The notes under the pieces were generated by a model. It saw only the letters and a list, made by a program, of their open reading frames with translations. It searched no databases and was not told the origin of the DNA. From Caulochytrium protostelioides (lineage: Eukaryota; Chytridiomycota; Caulochytriomycetes; Caulochytriales; Caulochytriaceae), in assembly GCA_003615045.1 (NCBI GenBank), contig ML014116.1, forward strand, positions 186,001 to 250,000: DNA of 64,000 nucleotides, in the 5' to 3' direction. Positions 54,101 to 64,000 of the stretch are shown here, one piece after another. The first letter of the stretch is position 1. Each line of letters begins with the position of its first letter. Position numbers and translations under genes: made by a program.

Positions 54101-57100
54101 GGCATCTGGCTCGAGCTCACAGACAACGTCAACCGCATGGCCGAAAACCTGACGTCCCAGGTTCGCTCGATTGCGATGGTCACCACTGCGGTGGCGCGCG
54201 GCGATCTGACCAAAAAGATTACCATCGAGGTCCGTGGCGAGTTCTACGATCTCAGCCAGATTGTCAACGGCATGGTGGACCAACTGCGCACGTTTGCCAG
54301 CGAAGTCACCCGTGTCGCGCGCGAAGTCGGCACCGAAGGCCGCTTGGGCGGCCAAGCCGTCGTCAAGGACGTCGGTGGCATCTGGCTTGAGCTCACGGAG
54401 AATGTCAATATGATGGCGGCCAACCTGACCTCCCAAGTCCGCTCCATCGCCATGGTGACGACTGCCGTCGCTCGAGGCGACTTGACAGGTAAAGTCACGA
54501 GTATCGAAGTCCGTGGCGAGTTCTATGATCTCAGCCAGATTGTCAACCGGATGGTGGACCAGCTGCGCACGTTTGCCAGCGAAGTCACCCGTGTCGCGCG
54601 CGAAGTCGGCACCGAAGGCCGGCTCGGCGGCCAAGCCGTCGTCAAGGACGTCGGCGGCATTTGGCTCGAGCTGACGAACCAAGTCAACTTTATGGCGGCC
54701 AACCTGACCTCCCAAGTGCGATCTATCGCGATGGTCACGACGGCCGTGGCGCGCGGCGACCTGAGCAAGATGGTGACCGTCGAAGTTCGTGGCGAGCTGG
54801 CCGAGCTCAAGACGATTGTGAACGGCATGATCATGCAGCTGCGCACGTTCGCGAGCGAAGTGACGCGCGTGGCGCGCGAGGTCGGCACGGAGGGCAAGCT
54901 CGGCGCCCAGGCGCAGGTCGAGGATGTCGAGGGCACGTGGGCGTCGATTATCTTTGTCGTCAACCTGATGGCCCGCAACCTCACGAGCCAGCTGCGTGGC
55001 TTTGCCGACATCACGGCCGCGGCCACGGACGGCGACTTTTCGCGCATCATCACGGTTGAGGCGAAGGGCGAGTTAGACTCTCTCAAGGAGCGCATCAACT
55101 GCATTCTCATCAATCTGCGCGACAAGATGCACATGCTGCGCATCAAGACGGACGAGCAGCGCCGGCGTGCCGAGGAGGCCGAGGAGGCTAAGCGCCAGCT
55201 CGAAGACTACGTGGACATGGTGAGCCATGAGATCCGCGGCCCCACCTCGAGCATTATGCAGAGTGCCGATCTGATGCATGATGACCTGATCTCCCTGCGC
55301 CACCACCTCATCCACGTCGAGCGTTTCTCGCTCGGGCATATGGAACCCACGACGCCCGTCACCTCGCGTCTGATCGAACTGAAGCCGGCCGACGCCGAAA
55401 GTGACGAGCCGCCGCTGACGCAGGATGAACTCATTACCCTCTTTTCGTCCATGCAGAAGAGTATCACGGCGTCGATCGAGTCGTCTGAGGTCGTGACGCT
55501 GTGCTCGTTGCACCAAAAAGCGATTGCAGACGATGTCCTCAACGTCTCCAAGATCACCATGAACCTGCTCGTGTTTGCGAGCGTCGACTTCCAGCCGGAG
55601 CAGGAACTCTCCAACATCCTGCGCATTTTTGCCAAGGAGGCCCAGAGCAAAAAGTACGAGCTCCGCTCCCAAATCGACCGCGAAAGCCTGCGGCGACGCG
55701 ATGCCGAGTGGGTCAATGGCGACCCGCTCCGTCTGTCGCAGATCCTCATCAACCTCATCAGCAACGCGGTCCGCTTCCTCCGCAAGACGCCCGATGCGAA
55801 GGTCATGGTCCAGATGGCCGCCGCCGATCGCCTGCCGTTTGTGCCGCCGCAGACCAACACCGGCGCGTCGCCCTCCACGGCCGCACGCGCCATCATGCCG
55901 CCGGGCGCGGGCCCGTCCGCGATGAACGGCATCCCCGATACCACGACGCCGCATCCCGACTCGCCCGTCGTCTCGACCGCAGATGTGGCCACGACCGGCG
56001 GCACGAGCGCCGTCTCCACGCCCATAGTGTCTGTGGCCGGCGCGCCCCCCGCGGACAGCGCCCCGTTGTCCGGCATGGCCGCATCGACCGCGGCCACCAC
56101 GTCCACCTCGCTCTTGGACCCGTCGCTCCCTGGGGTACCTGACCAAGCGACGGCCAGGATGCCGAGCCTTTCCGCATCAGAAGCTGCTGCTCCTGCGACT
56201 CCTGTCGCTCCTGGTGCGACGACCACCACCACGACGCCACCCGCGACGGTCACGGTCACCGCCACCGCCACGGCGACCGCCACGGCGACTGCGACAGTCA
56301 CGGCCACGGCGACTAGCGCAGGCGCGCCCGCAGGCAGCGACCCGAGCTCGATCCTGATCACCAAGCTGCCGTTCGGGCCGTTCGAGCCACTCGCCCCGAC
56401 GGCCGACGGCCCGGAGGGCCCCTCGTGCCTGTGCCCGCCCGACAAAATCTGCCTGACCTTCTCGGTCTGCGACAACGGCATCGGCATGTCGCCAGAAGAG
56501 CAGCGCCAGCTCTTCGGCCGGTTCGCGCAGGCGAGTCCGCGTACGACCGTAGACTACGGCGGCAGCGGTCTCGGCCTGTTCATCTCGCGTCGCCTGGTGG
56601 AACTGCAGGGCGGCGCGATCCGCGTCCGCAGCGAAAAGGGCGTCGGCACGTCCTTCGACTTCTTCATCATCTGCGGCCGTGCCTCCAAGAACGGCGACGA
56701 GGCCCGCGCTGTCGCTCCGTCGAAAGGCGCTGGCTCCCCCGCCGAAGGCGTCACCGGCGCTTCGGGCCCGACCTCCTCCTTTAACGAGAACGGCCAGCTC
56801 CAGATACCGCACCACCATCACCATCACCACCTGCACGTCGACGAGGCGGCGACGTCGTCCCCGGCCGCCGCCGCCGCCGCCGCCGCCGCCACGGCCACGG
56901 CCACCGCGGGGAGTGTTCCCAGTGCTGCCGCCGTGCCGGCCCATGCGACCCCTCGCCACCTCGAGCTCGAATCGCAGCTCCGCAGCACGGCGTCCAAGGG
57001 CCAAGCCTCACACGGCCCCGCGGGGTCGCGCACGCCGCTTTCCTCGACGGCGGGCGGCCCGCCGGCCCGCCGTGTGGACGCCAGTGATGGTCACGGCGGT

Positions 57101-57823
57101 CAAGGCCACGACTCGGCGGTCGGCGTGCCACTCGAGCTGCGGCGTCCGGATCCGCCAGCGCGCACGACCTCGGAAGCGGCATTGACCGTGCGCCGCGAAT
57201 CGAGCGCCTCCTCGACCTCGTCGGAGGCGAAGCCGTCCAAGCCGCCGCTGTCGTCGCGGCGCTCGCTCCGCGGCGACATCTTGCCGGTCCACGACGAGAG
57301 CCAACGGCTGCGGGTCCTCATTGTCGAGGACAACAAGGTCAACCAGCGCGTGCTCCAACGCCATCTGGAGAAGATGGGGCACGCGACGGGGGTCGCCAAC
57401 CATGGCCGGGAATGCCTCGAGATCCTGCAGGCCAACCCGACGACGTTCGATCTGCTCTTCACGGACCTGAACATGCCCATCATGTCGGGCCTCGAGGCGA
57501 CCCGGGCCATCCGCCAGTTCGAGGCCGACGGCGTTCTCCCGCCGCACCCGCCCATTCCGATTATCGGCGTCAGCGGCAACGCGCGCGACAAGTACCGCGA
57601 GGCCGCGTTGGACGCGGGCATGGACGACTTTCTGACGAAACCGTATACGCGGCAGCAGCTGCACGATGTGATTGCCATGCACGGGCACCGCCGACTCCTT
57701 GGCGGCGCGCCGGAATGGCCGGCTGCTGCGACGCCGACGGCCAACGGGATCGCCAGCCCCACGGCCGCGGCTGCCACCAGCACGGCGGCTGCCATGGGGG
57801 AGCCAGCCTTGAACAACCGTTAA
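51115..57823 (+). CDS. Hybrid histidine kinase with tandem HAMP array (Nik1/Os-1-like), interrupted by an assembly gap
   Basis: Fungal kinases of this type sense osmotic and other stress and feed the HOG MAP-kinase pathway by phosphorelay. Residues 1 to about 570 are disordered. From about nt 52837 a HAMP-type array begins. Seven repeats carrying EVTRV...G(T/V)EG(R/K)LG are visible, about 92 residues each, starting near nt 53071, 53347, 53623, 54022, 54298, 54577 and 54853. Next are a coiled-coil linker, an H-box [15 protein letters not shown] (His codon 55226), an N-box [21 protein letters not shown] (55717-55780), and an insert of about 220 low-complexity residues. The G-boxes follow ([28 protein letters not shown]). 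The receiver domain holds [11 protein letters not shown], the phospho-acceptor Asp at 57464 in [11 protein letters not shown], and LTKPY. An 80-N gap (53868-53947) shifts the frame. Removing the gap and merging the identical flanks gives about 2,196 residues. Confidence 0.88.
53868..53947. other. Assembly gap (80 N) inside the HAMP array
   Basis: The 38 bases before the gap (53830-53867) are identical to the 38 bases after it (53948-53985). The N run plus duplicate spans 118 bp, which is not a multiple of three, so the given sequence breaks the frame. Merging the duplicate restores it. Confidence 0.95.
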
Positions 57824-59174
57824 CATGCTCCAATCCAGCGCTTCTCCACCCTTCCGCCCCCCACTCCACCTCCCCCCCGCGTGCTCGGCGATGCTAAGGC
57901 ACCACTGCTAAGGCACCCGCCGTCCTTGGCGCCGACCCCTCACCAGCGCCGTATGGAAGCGGCTCCAGCGCTCGCCTCCGTCTTTTGCATTGCTCGATGT
58001 GCGCCATCAATAAGCTTTTTTTTTTCAAGTGGGAGAACGAGGTCACGGGCACAGACGACTGCCCGTCGGGCGACGTGACGTCACGTGTCGGCAGATCGGT
58101 CATGGAATCGCTGGATGGGTATCATAGAGAGACGGTGCTGTGTGACGGGCGTATCGATCTGGCCGACCAGTATGATCCAGCGGGGATACATCGAGAACGA
58201 TCGATCGTTCTGCCTCAGATGAGAGGGCGACAGGCCGTCGTATGACGTTCGATGCTGTCGATCGTCGAGATCACTATTCGACGTTACGTCTGCCGTTAGT
58301 CGCCGATCACTGACGTCAGGACCCTTCGTGTCGAGTGTGCTGTCACAGTCCCCCGTTTTCCCTCGTCCCACCACTCAGTCGGCGACTTGCTGCAAGACAC
58401 TAACCGTCACCGACCGCTCTCAGTCTGGTTTACTTCTGGATTGAATCGAGTGCTGACAACTTGCTCGAGCTTGTTCATTGCTCGTTCTTATCATCGCTCG
58501 CATCACACAAAGCGAGGCGCGCACTTGATCTCCCGGAATTGTGCGCCCATATTTGGCGACGGAACGCCATCCATTGCCACGCCGAATTGAAAACCGCGTC
58601 CCAACGATCGTTTCCTTTACGTGGCAGGAGCAGCTGTCCCAAGATTCAGCACTTCAGCGCGTGACCCCTAAACGCCGTGCCAGTGTTGCCGCCGGGTTGC
58701 CGCCTTCCGTCGTCCCACTCATTACTTGTTACGGCATCATCCATCCCGTTATCAGGTCCGATTTTTTCCGACACCGTGATCCCCCCCGTATCCTGCGCCG
58801 GAAATCCAATCCGCCTGATCGGCCGTTTGGTGTTCGAGTCGGCCATCGCGGCCGGGTGGCAGGGTTTGTTTGCTTTTAACTCGAATCAGTCACCGTTTGT
58901 TGATCCGGCCGGCTCACTGCGTCTACTGTTGGCGCTTTGCGGTCCTTCCGAAAACGAAGGCGGTCTCCGAATGCCATCGGCTGTAGCCATTATCATTGCC
59001 ACCGCCACCATCCGAACTTGTGCGCCCCCCCGCCCCCTACACACCCCAAAAACGGTCACTGACGACGCCTTTCGGTGGCTCCCAAACTGAGCAGAGACAT
59101 CCAGACCGGGCAGACTGCCGCGCCACGCGCCCAGAACATTCAACGCCATCGGCCAAAGGGGAAAATAAGCCATC
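57824..59174. other. Intergenic region upstream of the kleisin gene
   Basis: No gene was recognised in 1.35 kb. GC is visibly lower than in the coding regions. A T-run at 58016-58026 may be part of the kinase 3' end. Short frames have no family features. Confidence 0.45.
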
Positions 59175-61475
59175 ATGTTCTTTTCCGAGGAGATCTTGAC
59201 CAGGAAGTCGAAATCCGGGTTAGCCGTCATCTGGATCGCGGCCACGCTCGGCGTCGGCAACAAGAAGCTCTCAAAGCGTGACCTCGACACCGTGAATTTG
59301 TTGTCAGCATGTGACTTTCTGCAGCGGCCGCCGGAGCCTATGGCGCTCCGGTTGACGAGCAGCCTGATGGTCGGCGTGGCACGCGTCTATCAGCACCAGA
59401 TCCAATTCTTGGTCAATGAGGTGGTGCAGGTGGCGCAGCGCATGCGCCGGGATCTCCTGACAGGGAACGGCGCCGTCGTTCATCTCGGGATCGGTGCCAT
59501 GGGTGGCGGTGTCCAAGGGCGCGATCCGGGGCCCGGCGCCCTGGGCGACTATACAGTGCTAGGCGGGACTGGCGCTGACGCCATTAATCTGCCCCATGCA
59601 GAGGCGCGCGCCGACGCCATCACGCTGCGGCAAAAGCTGCCTGACGAGACACTCGCGACCAATCTGGCGTTCCGGCTCCACGACGTCCTATCGGGTAAAC
59701 CCGGGCTGCTTTCCGGCGACATAGGGTTGGGTCTCGGCCAAACATGGTATCAAGACAGCGTTGAGTCGAGCCTCACATTCGGGCTCAGCACGCCCTCGTC
59801 CCGCCCGGGCGGGTCCGTCATGCCGCTTCCATCGATTAGTTCCTTGAGTGAGGAGATTGAGCGCCAAGTCATGAAGGATCCTCGGTCTCTCGCCGTGCTG
59901 GGCGGCCGAACGGCTGGCGGTGTCGCGGGCGGCAGCCCCAGCACCCATCGCGATAGCCTTGCGCACAGCATGAATCTTCTCGGTGACTCGGGACAGGGGG
60001 CCGACCTACCCGGGTTCGATTTTTTCGATCCCCTCCACTCGGGGAGCGATGGCCACGGCAGCATCGGGCTCGACTTTGGCGGCGGCACGCTCGGCCTCGA
60101 CTTTCCTGCTGGCCAGCCCCAAACCCACGATCCTGGGCTCGACTTGGGCGGCGTGGATATGGGCCTGGGTGTCCCCGATCATGAGCTGCAGACATCGGGC
60201 GCGACATCGCCTTCTATGGCGATGGCCGGAATGGCGGGCGGCGCACGGTTCCCCATGCGTCAAGGCCTTCCCGCGCTAGCCGAGTACGAGCCCCTGACAT
60301 TCGGGCCTGGTCAGCCGACGACGCATGACGGCGATACCCATCCCCAGGCCGGCGCCACCCGTAAACGCAAGAATGTCGCGTTGCTCATTGACGAGGTGGC
60401 CCAGCTACCCCGTGAAGCATTCCTCATGGACGTGGCGGCTAACACCCTGCTCGGTGGCAGCCTGGCCGACTCGGAAGAAGAGCCCGGTCTGGTAGACGTG
60501 AATGATGCCCGCGCGAAGCGCCAACGCCACCAACGCATTGACGCTTTTGCACGGCTGTTACTCCAGCGCCCCGCGGTGACGTCGCAGCACCTCATTGCGG
60601 CGGGCTACCACCCGCGTCAATCGACCGTGACGGAATCTGGTCTACCGTCCCCCGCGCGAACGCCAGAGGCGCTACGCGGCCAGCAGCCGCAAGGACCGGA
60701 TCCATATGAAGCGTTCGATCTGGGTGGCGGCATCGGCTTTGACGCTAGCAGCGGTGTAGGCGACTTTTCCATCGAAGCACCGCGCAATGCCGTCATTGGC
60801 GATCAGAGTGACTTGGGCAGCCGGCTCTCCGTGCCGACCCAGATGCCCTGGTCGCATCATCGCATGAGCGTCGGAGCACCGACGAGCGGTGGCCGTCTTT
60901 CGCTCGACACCCTGCGTGGCGTCGGTGCCCAACGCGATGGCCGGACGAGCGGAGCTTTCGAACTCTCCGCCATGGGTCGGGAAGGGTCATCGTCAGCAAG
61001 CGGTCGCACGCCGACGTCACGGACCCGTGAGGGCGATTCTCTGGGAAATCTGCTGCTCGGAGACGCCGGCAGCGCGTCGCGCCGCGGCCGCTTATCGTCC
61101 TTTGAAGGCGTCAGCCCGCTGGTGGCGCGCGGACCCGGGTCCGCTCGTCTTAGCCTCGGGTTCGGCTCGCTGGACGATAATGCAGAAGACGCCGGTACAT
61201 CCATCCGCGACATGCGGATCCCTGCTGTGCTTGCGGAAGAGCTCGATGCGTTGGAGATGGACGAAGACTCGCGGGACTTCTTTGGTTACACGCATGACAT
61301 TGCCGCACAAACGGGATCGAAGGCTGTGTTCTTTGATGATCTGGTTCCGCGCGGGTCCAGTTCGGCGATTAAGGCACAAGCTTTCCACCATGTGCTTTTT
61401 CTCGCGACCCATTCGCTGATTCGGCCGCATCAGGAACATGCGTATGCAGATATTGAGCTGGAGCTGCTGATCTGA
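59175..61475 (+). CDS. Rad21/Rec8-type kleisin (cohesin subunit)
   Basis: Kleisins close the Smc1-Smc3 cohesin ring that holds sister chromatids together. The 766-residue protein starts MFFSEEILTRKSKSGLAVIWIAATLG, the family's N-terminal Smc3-binding domain. It continues KKLSKRDLDTVNLLSACDFL and PPEPMALRLTSSLMVGVARVYQHQIQFLVNEV to about residue 95. The middle is Gly/Asp/Ser-rich and includes a block VALLIDEVAQLPREAFLMDV (about 398-417). The C-terminal winged helix that binds Smc1 is represented by KAVFFDDLVPRGSSSAIKAQAFHHVLFLATHSL and PHQEHAYADIELEL (about 715-764). The mid-region lacks an obvious separase ExxR motif that I could fix. The meiotic form Rec8 and the mitotic Rad21/Scc1 cannot be told apart with confidence. 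The ATG context (CATCATGTTC) is the first in frame. Confidence 0.82.
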   Translation: MFFSEEILTRKSKSGLAVIWIAATLGVGNKKLSKRDLDTVNLLSACDFLQRPPEPMALRLTSSLMVGVARVYQHQIQFLVNEVVQVAQRMRRDLLTGNGAVVHLGIGAMGGGVQGRDPGPGALGDYTVLGGTGADAINLPHAEARADAITLRQKLPDETLATNLAFRLHDVLSGKPGLLSGDIGLGLGQTWYQDSVESSLTFGLSTPSSRPGGSVMPLPSISSLSEEIERQVMKDPRSLAVLGGRTAGGVAGGSPSTHRDSLAHSMNLLGDSGQGADLPGFDFFDPLHSGSDGHGSIGLDFGGGTLGLDFPAGQPQTHDPGLDLGGVDMGLGVPDHELQTSGATSPSMAMAGMAGGARFPMRQGLPALAEYEPLTFGPGQPTTHDGDTHPQAGATRKRKNVALLIDEVAQLPREAFLMDVAANTLLGGSLADSEEEPGLVDVNDARAKRQRHQRIDAFARLLLQRPAVTSQHLIAAGYHPRQSTVTESGLPSPARTPEALRGQQPQGPDPYEAFDLGGGIGFDASSGVGDFSIEAPRNAVIGDQSDLGSRLSVPTQMPWSHHRMSVGAPTSGGRLSLDTLRGVGAQRDGRTSGAFELSAMGREGSSSASGRTPTSRTREGDSLGNLLLGDAGSASRRGRLSSFEGVSPLVARGPGSARLSLGFGSLDDNAEDAGTSIRDMRIPAVLAEELDALEMDEDSRDFFGYTHDIAAQTGSKAVFFDDLVPRGSSSAIKAQAFHHVLFLATHSLIRPHQEHAYADIELELLI

Positions 61476-61905
61476 TGTGTTGATGCCCGCATGAGTTGGC
61501 TCCTTCTGGCTTGCGTCACAACAACTCGATTGGAGGTGGCGTGCTGTTTTGCTTGCGGACCCCTCGCCGCAACGAAGCCAAGCAGCGCCACACAGGCCGG
61601 AGACGATCCTGGGCGGGATCAATAGTCGGTGGTCGATGATTGTGCGGAGGCACGCGTCTTATTGTTTTGTATGCCACTTTACCGAGCTCATATGCCTCTG
61701 CAGAGTCAGCTGGTGAAGAATTTCGATGGAGCCTATCTCTTTTACGCCATCCCCTTCACCCGCCTCGTTTCTTCGTTGCGCGTGCACCCCTGCCCGCTTT
61801 CTCGTGTACGTTGCATGCCAATAGACCTTCTGAAGTCTCACTGATCATCGATTTGTCGCTTCTTGTCTGGCTGAGCTGTGTTAAGCTATCAGATTCAGGA
61901 AAACC
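61476..61905. other. Intergenic region between the kleisin and dynactin p25 genes
   Basis: This is 430 bp of intermediate GC with T/C-rich DNA before the dynactin start. No additional gene is supported. Confidence 0.5.
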
Positions 61906-62829
61906 ATGGAGTTTTATGTCCAGCCGATCGCTGATCCCGCACTCGTGAGTGCCCGAGATGGCGATTCACCCGAGCGCGAAGCTTCCGACTTTATCCAGAC
62001 GGAGACGGGCAACAAGATCAGTCACTTGGCCTATGTCTATGGTAGCGAGAACATAGTTCTTGGCGGAAAGGTAATGGGGTTTTACGCGAGACCTCTCAGG
62101 CAGTTCTATCGTCTTCGACTCCCGACTGTTCCTGACGGAGTTCACCTTACAATCGCATGCATACGCCGGCCTTATCGTTCTTCTGGGACTCACACCCGTT
62201 GTTACTACTGTTAATGACATAATGGATGCGCGACGCCATTGATGACAATGATCAGACCTTGATTCATGCCAAGTGCATTGTGCGGGGCGATCTCCGCCGT
62301 ACCGGCGGCGGTTCTGCGGTCGCCATTGCGGCAGGCCGCTACTGCACCTTTGGTGCCCGATCCCTGATTCGCCCGCCGTGCAAAACCTACAAGGGGTAAG
62401 CAGAAACCGAAGCCGAGGCCGAAGCCAAGGTATCGATAAGGATCCAGTTGACTCTGGAAGCTTCAAATGAAATGCTCAGCCACTCACCTGTGGCAGCATT
62501 TATCCTCTCGTGTGCAAACTCGCAATAGCGTCTTCACCTATTACCCGCTCAAGATAGGGTCCTATGTCGTGATTGGCGACGACGCCGTCGTCCAAGCCGC
62601 TCAGATTGGCTCGTGTGTCACGATCGGACGGGGCGCTATCGTCGGCCGGTTTGCCGTGCTGAAGGATGGGTGCCGGATCCTGGACGACGCGTACGTGGCC
62701 CCGGGCACGGTCGTCGAGTCGTATAGCGTGATGGCAGGCAACCCGGCCGTGCGCGTGGACACGCTGCCCGAGACGGCCGACATCATGATCCGACAGGAAG
62801 CCATGGCCGCCTACGCGGCACCCGCCTGA
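61906..62829 (+). CDS. Dynactin subunit 5 (p25), three exons
   Basis: p25 is part of the pointed-end complex of dynactin, the dynein adaptor needed for cargo (including early endosome) transport. Exons are 61906-62070, 62256-62395 and 62529-62829. Splice sites are GTAATG/GATCAG and GTAAGC/AATAG, and together they keep one frame. Joining exons 1 and 2 reads NIVLGGK-TLIHAKCIVRGDL. Joining 2 and 3 reads PPCKTYKG-VFTYYPLKIGSYV. Both align with the family without a break, which is the evidence for these junctions. The 201-residue product is a left-handed beta-helix protein: TASGNK-like ETGNKIS at the start, RGDLRRTGG with a small insert, GRYCTFGARSLIRPP, VVIGDDAVVQAAQIGSCVTIGRGAIVGRFAVLKDGCRILDDAYVAPGTVV in hexapeptide-repeat style, and a short C-terminal helix. 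It is convergent with the right-edge gene, 69 bp between stops. Confidence 0.88.
62071..62255 (+). other. First intron of dynactin p25
   Basis: This 185-nt intron runs GTAATG to GATCAG, phase 0. A branch-point-like TTAATGACAT lies at 62210-62220. Confidence 0.85.
62396..62528 (+). other. Second intron of dynactin p25
   Basis: This 133-nt intron runs GTAAGC to GCAATAG and splits a Gly codon. Confidence 0.85.
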
Positions 62830-62898
62830 AACCGTCGGGCCCAATGGAGCTAGCCCTTTTTCTGCTGGGAAGGCCGCCGACCCAGCGCCGTGGCGTGG

Positions 62899-64000
62899 TC
62901 ACGACGGGGTCGCCGGACCCCGCGGCGCCTGGGGATGGGCTGTTTCAGGCGTGGTGAAGGCCGCCTCCACAAAGTTCAGAATGGCGTGCTCCCAGCTCTC
63001 GCGGCGCGCCTTCCGTGCCGCCTGCAGGCACGCGGCCGCCATCGCTCGCGCCTCGTCGGCCCGGGTCGCCGCATACATCTCGCAGAGCAGGCCCAGCACC
63101 AGCAGCCGCATCTGCAGCAGATCGTGGGCCTCGACGAGCCGCAGCGCAGCCAGCAACGCGCGCTTCGCGTCGCGGTGGGCATTACGCCGCAACGCATGGA
63201 TCGCCGTCGCGAGGTGGCTGGCACACGCCCGCACGGGCTCGGCCACGACGTCCAACGGCCATGACGGGTCCTCCTCGGTCTCGCCGCACCGGAGCACCTC
63301 GTCCTCCGTCTCCTCGACGTGTGTGTCAGCAAACGACGGGACGGCCGGGTAGGCAGCTTCCGAGCTGGCCTCGTCCACGCGCCGGTCGGGGCTCGAGGCA
63401 CCGCCGAGCCGGCTCGGCGTGTTGTCCGCAGGCCACCGCATGAGCCATGTCGCGAGACGCAGATAGGGCTCGAACCGCTGGGCCACGACGGCGTCGCTCG
63501 TGCGTCCCGTATCGCCGGTATCCTCTCCCGCGGCTTCCGCTAGGTCGTGGTGCAGGGCGCGGAACAAGGCCATGGGTGACGGCCAGTTGCTTTGCTCGAT
63601 TGCGGCGATTTCGAGGGCAGGCTCCGCCTTTACCGCGACAGCCGCACTCCGATCGGCGGCCTGGCTGGGTGGGTCACTCGCCTCCTGCGGCTCCAGCCGT
63701 CCGCCTAGGCCGCCCTCGCTGGGCGCGGACGGGGGCGCCACGACGAGCCAGACGACCATCTGCAAGCGGAGCTGCAGCTCGGCCATGCGGACAATCGGTC
63801 CCGGATCCACATCGTCACAGCCGACACCCGCGGCACGTAGCGCTGCGAGCTGGTCCTGTATGCAGGCAGCAACCACGTCATCGTCGGCACCGCGACCGCG
63901 CAAGAGATGAAGATCCACGAGATGGCGTCGCGTCAAGAGTTCGCACTCCAGCGGGGTCTGCGCGGCCACGTGCGGCGGCAAGCGGCGCCGTCCTGCTCCG
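62899..64000 (-). CDS. Helical-repeat protein, possible Scc4/MAU2 cohesin loader; 5' end beyond the window
   Basis: The frame is open from the right edge to a TGA at 62899, so about 367 codons of the C-terminal part are seen and the start is outside. The sequence is all-helical, with TPR-like spacing. A segment LECELLTRRHLVDLHLLRGRG is followed by LQLRLQMVVWLVV, a Pro/Ser/Glu-rich linker, and RFEPYLRLATWLMRWP. An acidic loop comes next, then a helix series HLATAIHALRRNAHRDAKRALLAALRLVEA, LLQMRLLVLGLLCEMYAATRADEARAMAAACLQAARKA and SWEHAILNFVEAAF. The last three helices resemble the end of Scc4/MAU2, which with Scc2/NIPBL loads cohesin on DNA. The similarity is recalled, weak, and not proven. 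It converges on dynactin p25. Confidence 0.5.
   Translation of the reverse strand, partial: GAGRRRLPPHVAAQTPLECELLTRRHLVDLHLLRGRGADDDVVAACIQDQLAALRAAGVGCDDVDPGPIVRMAELQLRLQMVVWLVVAPPSAPSEGGLGGRLEPQEASDPPSQAADRSAAVAVKAEPALEIAAIEQSNWPSPMALFRALHHDLAEAAGEDTGDTGRTSDAVVAQRFEPYLRLATWLMRWPADNTPSRLGGASSPDRRVDEASSEAAYPAVPSFADTHVEETEDEVLRCGETEEDPSWPLDVVAEPVRACASHLATAIHALRRNAHRDAKRALLAALRLVEAHDLLQMRLLVLGLLCEMYAATRADEARAMAAACLQAARKARRESWEHAILNFVEAAFTTPETAHPQAPRGPATPS

Noticed and set aside
1-64000. tRNA, rRNA, CRISPR arrays, bacterial operons or viral genes
   Set aside because: I looked for GGTTCGA-type tRNA loops, rRNA-like blocks, spaced direct repeats and gene runs with ribosome-binding sites. None was convincing; tandem repeats here have no spacer structure.

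Overview
The window reads as nuclear DNA of a GC-rich fungus, most likely a flagellated (zoosporic, chytrid-like) lineage. The evidence is a Nik1/Os-1-like hybrid histidine kinase with a tandem HAMP array, a CEP44-type centriolar protein, short GT-AG introns, Fanzor-type mobile-element relics, and no bacterial operon layout. A very GC-rich chytrid such as Caulochytrium would fit, but that name is a guess from composition and gene content. GC is so high that long open frames occur by chance on both strands. Genes were therefore accepted only on protein-family motifs, normal amino-acid composition (noncoding frames are Arg/Pro/Ala-rich) or splice logic.

Layout. 0-8 kb: a secreted pro-protein gene (+), a ketopantoate reductase gene (-) with a 16-nt first exon, tubulin cofactor C (+), and a decayed Fanzor element just past its stop. 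8-24 kb: a KICSTOR subunit 2 (KICS2/C12orf66) homologue, a Pin1/Ess1 prolyl isomerase, a repetitive secreted protein, UDP-glucose pyrophosphorylase (one intron), a second rearranged Fanzor relic just past it, and another secreted pro-protein. 24-42.5 kb: ribosomal protein eS24 (-), an unidentified alanine-rich protein, CEP44, a membrane/coiled-coil protein (-), cofactor-independent phosphoglycerate mutase (-), the splicing factor Syf1/XAB2 (-) and a LAMTOR2-like roadblock protein. 42.5-64 kb: a large C2H2 zinc-finger regulator (-), a 3.7-kb repeat-rich divergent intergenic region, the HAMP-array hybrid histidine kinase (interrupted by an 80-N gap), a Rad21/Rec8-type kleisin, dynactin p25 (three exons), and a gene running off the right edge that may be the cohesin loader Scc4/MAU2.

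Most genes are unrelated housekeeping functions placed convergently or divergently. Three themes link some of them. (1) KICS2 and LAMTOR2 homologues point to an animal-like lysosomal TORC1 nutrient-sensing apparatus, which yeasts lack in part. (2) Three secreted proteins share a signal peptide, a short pro-region and a dibasic Kex2-like site, and each has a TATA box about 240-310 bp upstream of its ATG. (3) Both Fanzor relics present the same element end to the 3' end of a housekeeping gene within about 110 bp of its stop codon. The histidine-kinase gap is probably an assembly artefact: identical 38-bp sequences flank the Ns, and merging them restores one reading frame of about 2,196 codons.
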